Below are positions 4,433-5,387 of a stretch of DNA of 5,387 bases, piece by piece; position 1 is the stretch's first letter; each line of letters opens with the position of its first letter. This stretch comes from Alphaproteobacteria bacterium (GTDB lineage: Bacteria > Pseudomonadota > Alphaproteobacteria > Micavibrionales > UBA2020). The position numbers were made by a program, and so were the translations under genes. The stretch lies in NCBI GenBank assembly GCA_018971405.1, contig JAGXAX010000113.1, forward strand, positions 1 through 5,387. Reading direction: 5' to 3'. The notes under the pieces were generated by a model, which was not told the origin of the DNA, ran no database searches, and was given only the letters and a program-made list of their open reading frames with translations.

Positions 4433-5387
4433 TGAATAGGATATCATTTCAGCGCCTTCTCTCCTTGAGCGTACTTTTTCTCGCCTTGTTTTATGCATCT
4501 GCGCCCGCGCGCGCGCAGAGCATAAATTACGGCAGCCTTGAAGCGCTGTTCGGCGAACCCGTCACGACCAGCGCGACCGGCAAGCCGCAGCGGGTCTCCG
4601 ACGCGCCCGTCGACATGTACATCGTCACGCAGGACGACATCCGCCGCTCCGGCGCGCGGAACATCCCCGAAATCCTCCGCGACGTGCCGGGGGTCAACGT
4701 GCTGCAGTCGGGCAGCATGGATTACGACGTCAGCATCCGCGGCTACAACCAGCCCTATTCGTCCAACCTGCTGGTGCTGGTCAACGGGCGGCAGGTCTAT
4801 CTCGACGACTACGGCTACACGAACTGGGCGGCGATACCGGTGCAGTTGTCCGAGATCCGCCAGATCGAGGTGGTCGAGGGGCCGAACACGGCGCTGTTCG
4901 GCTTCAACGCCGCCGCGGGCGTCATCAACATCGTGACGATGAATCCGCTTTACGACAACGTTTCCCACGCCGGCGTCACGTTCGGCACGCAGTCCTACCG
5001 CGAGGCCAGCGTGGTCAAGACGTTTCAGGTCAACAACAGGTTCGCGTTCCGCGTTTCCGGCGGCGCGTCGAAGTCCGACGAATTCGGGAACAACGTGAAC
5101 CCTAATGAACCTGCCGGCATACTCACGTCGCCGGAAAACCATGCGCTGAACGTCGACGGCATCTACCAGCTGACGCCGAAGTCGCAGTTGCGGGTCGAGG
5201 CGTCGAATTCCGGCGTGCACCAGACGGAAATGACCGCCTTCAACTTCCAGACGCAGGCGCAGTACACGACCAACTCCCTGAAAACAGACTATGAAGCCGA
5301 CACGGATTACGGCCTCGTCAAGGCCACGGCCTACCGCAACTGGCTCGATACGAACTACACGCAGGATCTTTACAGCACGGCCGTGGC
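4432..5387 (+). CDS. TonB-dependent outer-membrane receptor (3'-partial)
   Basis: The frame is open from the ATG at 4432 to the window edge (318 complete codons), so the stop and most of the barrel lie outside. A signal peptide is clear: MNRISFQR, a hydrophobic core at about 9-24 and a cleavage site after Ala-Arg-Ala at 26-28. The plug domain spans about 57-170. It contains APVDMYIVTQDDIRRSGA, IPEILRDVPGVNV (79-90), the SIRGYN box (101-106), LVLVNGRQVY (114-123) and the plug-end signature IEVVEGPNTALFGFNAAAGV (145-164) followed by INIVT. Beta-barrel strands start near 180 (GVTFGTQSYREASV). Such receptors import scarce ligands (siderophores, cobalamin, others) using TonB-ExbBD energy; the substrate cannot be read from the plug. 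The mature N-terminus (YGSLEALFGEPVTTSATGKP) resembles the SLEEL-type start of many proteobacterial receptors and has no textbook TonB box. AAGGGAG lies 4 nt before the start. Transcription may be separate from the upstream operon. Confidence 0.93.
   Translation, partial: MNRISFQRLLSLSVLFLALFYASAPARAQSINYGSLEALFGEPVTTSATGKPQRVSDAPVDMYIVTQDDIRRSGARNIPEILRDVPGVNVLQSGSMDYDVSIRGYNQPYSSNLLVLVNGRQVYLDDYGYTNWAAIPVQLSEIRQIEVVEGPNTALFGFNAAAGVINIVTMNPLYDNVSHAGVTFGTQSYREASVVKTFQVNNRFAFRVSGGASKSDEFGNNVNPNEPAGILTSPENHALNVDGIYQLTPKSQLRVEASNSGVHQTEMTAFNFQTQAQYTTNSLKTDYEADTDYGLVKATAYRNWLDTNYTQDLYSTAV

Noticed and set aside
4444..5220. A 258-codon minus-strand open frame over the TonB receptor
   Set aside because: The plus strand encodes a signal peptide and a full plug domain here. 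The antisense translation is an Arg/Val/Asp-rich shadow.

Overview
The window is GC-rich coding DNA from a Gram-negative bacterium, most likely an alphaproteobacterium. The Gram-negative call rests on a TonB-dependent outer-membrane receptor and a chemoreceptor. The alphaproteobacterial call is weaker: it rests on strong G/C preference at third codon positions, a Rhizobium etli ReAV-type asparaginase and a FrnE-type DsbA protein. I see no rRNA, tRNA, CRISPR array, insertion sequence or phage gene, and no clearly new multi-gene defence or biosynthetic system.

Layout. Bases 1-560 (+) are the C-terminal signalling domain of a methyl-accepting chemotaxis protein whose sensor half lies outside the window. 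It ends 16 nt from a convergent two-gene minus-strand unit: a secreted SYLF-domain protein (start 1714) followed 19 nt later by a six-helix HdeD/DUF308 membrane protein (577-1137). Both look like envelope genes of the stress/house-keeping type. A 182-nt AT-rich divergent spacer (1715-1896) separates this unit from a tightly packed plus-strand operon. That operon encodes a FrnE-like DsbA-family oxidoreductase (1897-2568), a dienelactone-hydrolase-family alpha/beta hydrolase (2569-3378, start codon abutting the previous stop) and a ReAV-type L-asparaginase (3381-4349, 2-nt gap). After an 82-nt gap, a TonB-dependent receptor starts at 4432 and runs off the right edge; because no stop codon lies in the window it is easy to miss.

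The two most interesting non-coding signals are both read directly from the sequence. First, an 18-bp inverted repeat (16/18 identical) sits in the divergent spacer, with one copy facing each transcription unit and a candidate -10 element inside each copy, which suggests shared control of the two units. Second, an 8-bp perfect inverted repeat with an inner hairpin spans the ribosome-binding site and the first base of the start codon of the TonB receptor gene, a possible translational switch. Functions are assigned by family motifs only; substrates of the oxidoreductase, hydrolase and receptor are not known from the sequence.
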